This document shows positions 62,066-64,000 of a stretch of 64,000 nucleotides of DNA, in pieces. Position 1 is the first letter of the stretch. Each line of letters opens with the position of its first letter. Below the pieces are notes generated by a model, which saw only the letters and a list, made by a program, of their open reading frames with translations, was not told where the DNA came from and did not search any database. The position numbers and the translations under genes were made by a program. This DNA comes from an uncultured Bacteroidales bacterium. Lineage in GTDB: Bacteria > Bacteroidota > Bacteroidia > Bacteroidales > Bacteroidaceae. Where the stretch lies: the NCBI GenBank assembly GCA_902760965.1, contig CACWIN010000003.1, positions 21,588 to 85,587 on the forward strand. The letters run 5' to 3'.

Positions 62066-63202
62066 ATGTATTTCAGGGATATCATAGGACAGCAGGATGT
62101 GATTGAGCGGCTAGTAAAGGACGCTCAGGCCGGGACTGTGCCCCACGCGCTGCTGTTCTGCGGTCCCGAGGGGGTAGGCAAGTTGCAGACAGCCATTGCT
62201 TTTGCCCGCTATCTGTTGTGCCGCGACAAAGGTACTGCTGCAGACTCCTGCGGCAAGTGCCCCGCCTGCGTCAAGATGGACAAGCTGGTACACCCTGACC
62301 TGCATTTTGTGTTCCCCGTGATAAACAAGAGCAAGAATGCAGGGCGCTCCACCGTATCGGACGATGAAATCAGCACCTGGCGTGAGACTGTACTGGAAAA
62401 GCAGTATTTCGGGTTTGAGGAGTGGCTCAGTGCCATTGATGCTGAAAACAAGCAGGCCAGCATATTCGTGACCGAGAGTGAGTCAATCCTGTCCAAACTG
62501 TCACTCAAATCTGTTGAGGGCGGCTACAAGATCATGATCATATGGCATGCGGAGAAGATGAACCCCCAGTGTGCCAACTCGCTTCTAAAACTGCTTGAGG
62601 AGCCCCCTGCCGGTACCATCTTCATCCTTACCACCGATACCCCTGAGCAGATGCTGGAGACTATTCTGAGCCGTACCCAGCGCATTGACTTTAAGCGCAT
62701 TCCCGAACAGGAGATAGCCCAAAGATTGCAAGGTCCCGGATATCTGCTTGACCAGGAAACCGCTCAAAAGATAGCCCACCTAAGCGGAGGCAGTTGGCTA
62801 AAAGCCATAAGTGCACTTAGGGTGAATGCCGAGAGTGATGAGTTTTTTGACTATTTTACCCGCCTTATGCGTCTGGCTTATGGCCGCAAGCTAAAGGAAC
62901 TCAAACTCTGGTCCGACGGTATTGCCGGTGGCGGACGCGAATGGCAGAAACGTTTCCTGGCATACTGCCAACGCATGATACGTGAAAACTTTATATGCAA
63001 CTTCCATAATCCTGACCTCAATTACATGACTGAGCAGGAACGGCAGTTCTCGGTAAAGTTTGCCCCGTTTGTGAATGAAAACAATATCATCGGACTCATG
63101 GAGGTGTTGTCCGATGCCCAAAGAGATATAGAACAGAACGTAAATTCCAAGATGGTATTCTTTGACATGTCATTGAAAACCATCATGCTAATGAAGCAAT
63201 AA
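62066..63202 (+). CDS. holB: DNA polymerase III subunit delta'
   Basis: A 378-residue AAA clamp-loader subunit. N-terminal FRDIIGQQDVIERLVKDAQAG and HALLFCGPEGVGKLQTAIAFARYL (about 28-51, quoted in part) mark the nucleotide fold; the P-loop reads GVGKLQ where ATP-binding loaders have GKT/GKS, as expected for the non-hydrolysing delta' subunit. A zinc region has CGKCPACVKM (about 71-80). MIIWHAEKMNPQCANSLLKLLEEPP (about 157-181, in part) and SRTQRIDFKRIP follow. The start ATG lies 2 bases after the heptad repeat. The broken ricT gene begins one base later. Confidence 0.9.
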   Translation: MYFRDIIGQQDVIERLVKDAQAGTVPHALLFCGPEGVGKLQTAIAFARYLLCRDKGTAADSCGKCPACVKMDKLVHPDLHFVFPVINKSKNAGRSTVSDDEISTWRETVLEKQYFGFEEWLSAIDAENKQASIFVTESESILSKLSLKSVEGGYKIMIIWHAEKMNPQCANSLLKLLEEPPAGTIFILTTDTPEQMLETILSRTQRIDFKRIPEQEIAQRLQGPGYLLDQETAQKIAHLSGGSWLKAISALRVNAESDEFFDYFTRLMRLAYGRKLKELKLWSDGIAGGGREWQKRFLAYCQRMIRENFICNFHNPDLNYMTEQERQFSVKFAPFVNENNIIGLMEVLSDAQRDIEQNVNSKMVFFDMSLKTIMLMKQ

Positions 63203-63203
63203 T

Positions 63204-64000
63204 ATGGATCAGGATTTCATACTCAATAATGGCAGCGGCGGAATCTGCTGCAAAGGTTGCGGCCGCGGAATGGGCCAGCTCCACTCTTTTGACTATCTGG
63301 CAGGTGTGCCGGGGGCCGATGAGGGCGACTACGTTGAGGTTCAGTTCAAGAACACCCGCAAGGGATTCTTTATAAACTCCAACAAGATTCCTCTTGAAAA
63401 GGGTGATATAGTTGCCGTGGAATCCAATCCCGGTCACGATATTGGTACAGTAACCATGACCGGCCGTCTGGTACAGCTCCAGATGAAATGGAGAAGTATG
63501 CCGAGGCCAAGGCCCGTGAACACGACACCATGATCCGCTCCCGTCAGATTGCCAAAGACCTGGGCTTGGAGATGAAGATAGGTGACGTGGAGTACCAGGG
63601 TGACGGCCTAAAGGCTATCTTCTACTACATAGCCGACGGCCGTGTTGACTTCCGCCAGCTCATCAAGGTGTTAGCCGATGCCTTCCACGTACGTATTGAG
63701 ATGAAACAAATCGGAGCCCGTCAGGAGGCAGGCCGCATAGGTGGCATCGGCCCCTGCGGTCGTGAATTGTGCTGCACCACCTGGATGACAAGCTTTGTAT
63801 CGGTCTCAACCGGTGCCGCCCGTTTCCAGGACCTCTCCATGAACCCGCAGAAACTGGCCGGCCAGTGCGCCAAGCTCAAGTGCTGCCTCAACTATGAGGT
63901 CGATGCCTACGTGGAGGCTCAGAAGGGATTCCCATCACGCGATATCCCACTGGAGACCAAGGACAGCACCTACTACTTCTTCAAGGCCGATATCCTGAAC
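63204..64000 (+). pseudogene. RicT/PSP1 family gene broken by a frameshift, runs off window
   Basis: The first part (63204 to about 63488) encodes a normal PSP1-type N-terminus with CCKGCGRGMGQLHSFDYL and ESNPGHDIGTVTMTGRLVQL. At about 63488 the frame shifts: the reading frame entered at ATGGAGAAG codes for the family's continuation (EKYAEAKAREHDTMIRSRQIA, DVEYQGDGLKAIFYYIAD, MKQIGARQEAGRIGGIGPCG, RELCCTTWM and KLKCCLNYEVDAYV) to the window end. Roughly 20-25 residues normally joining the halves are missing, so a deletion of length 3n+1 is implied. Both halves are otherwise conserved, including the PSP1 Cys residues. It may be a real pseudogene or an assembly error. PSP1/RicT proteins affect RNA processing and development in other bacteria. 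Confidence 0.8.

Overview
The window is a stretch of a Bacteroidota chromosome, most probably order Bacteroidales. The evidence is the TAnnTTTG (-7) promoters, often placed just upstream of genes with no purine-rich ribosome binding site; type IX secretion (T9SS) genes of the porW/porX kind; and marker families such as DUF5683, DUF4834, DUF4956, DUF2490, DUF4419 and DUF6057. I cannot assign a genus from sequence alone.

Region by region. 1-5 kb: end of a glycosyltransferase gene, tRNA-Gln, then rsfS-ftsH-cdsA facing lpxB. 5-11 kb: parA-parB-DUF5683-MltD-like transglycosylase-rel, tightly packed. 11-21 kb: a MerR regulator and an M23 peptidase (minus strand), alaS, a RecD-like helicase, a pseudopilin-like protein, rsmD and a large outer-membrane beta-barrel. 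21-27 kb: tRNA-Pro, then a small membrane protein, porW, porX and tsaE. 27-31 kb (minus): dnaE-trxA-small acidic protein. 31-37 kb: psd-pssA-DUF4834, then yraN-birA-pyrH, a small ribbon-helix-helix-like protein with tadA, and frr-rsgA. 37-45 kb: an envelope locus with a VTC polyphosphate-polymerase-like protein, DUF4956 membrane protein, beta-barrel, DUF4353 lipoprotein and a tiny T9SS cargo; then a degraded tRNA-Lys; then a CotH-kinase gene coupled to a FISUMP-domain gene and bracketed by identical 50-bp palindromes. 45-53 kb (minus): DUF4419 protein, a four-copy FISUMP/Big2 protein, a c-heme-motif PD40 lipoprotein and a DUF6057 membrane protein. 53-60 kb: rsmI-hflX, an AlbA_2 regulator, an AT-richer block with a six-repeat FISUMP lipoprotein, and a structured RNA with 6S-like layout. 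60-64 kb: class I fumarase, DNA polymerase III delta-prime, and a ricT/PSP1 gene broken by a frameshift at the window end.

Most of the window is housekeeping: translation, replication, phospholipid and lipid A synthesis, chromosome partition and stringent response. The accessory part is 37-60 kb. It holds exported proteins that may use the T9SS regulated by PorX, two of which carry T9SS-type C-terminal tails. The best candidates for something new are the VTC/DUF4956/CotH/FISUMP locus, the REPIN-like GGGACGGTTCT repeat family (four places, one pair bracketing the CotH cassette), and the 6S-like RNA upstream of fumarase. All assignments come from reading motifs by eye; no database search was run.
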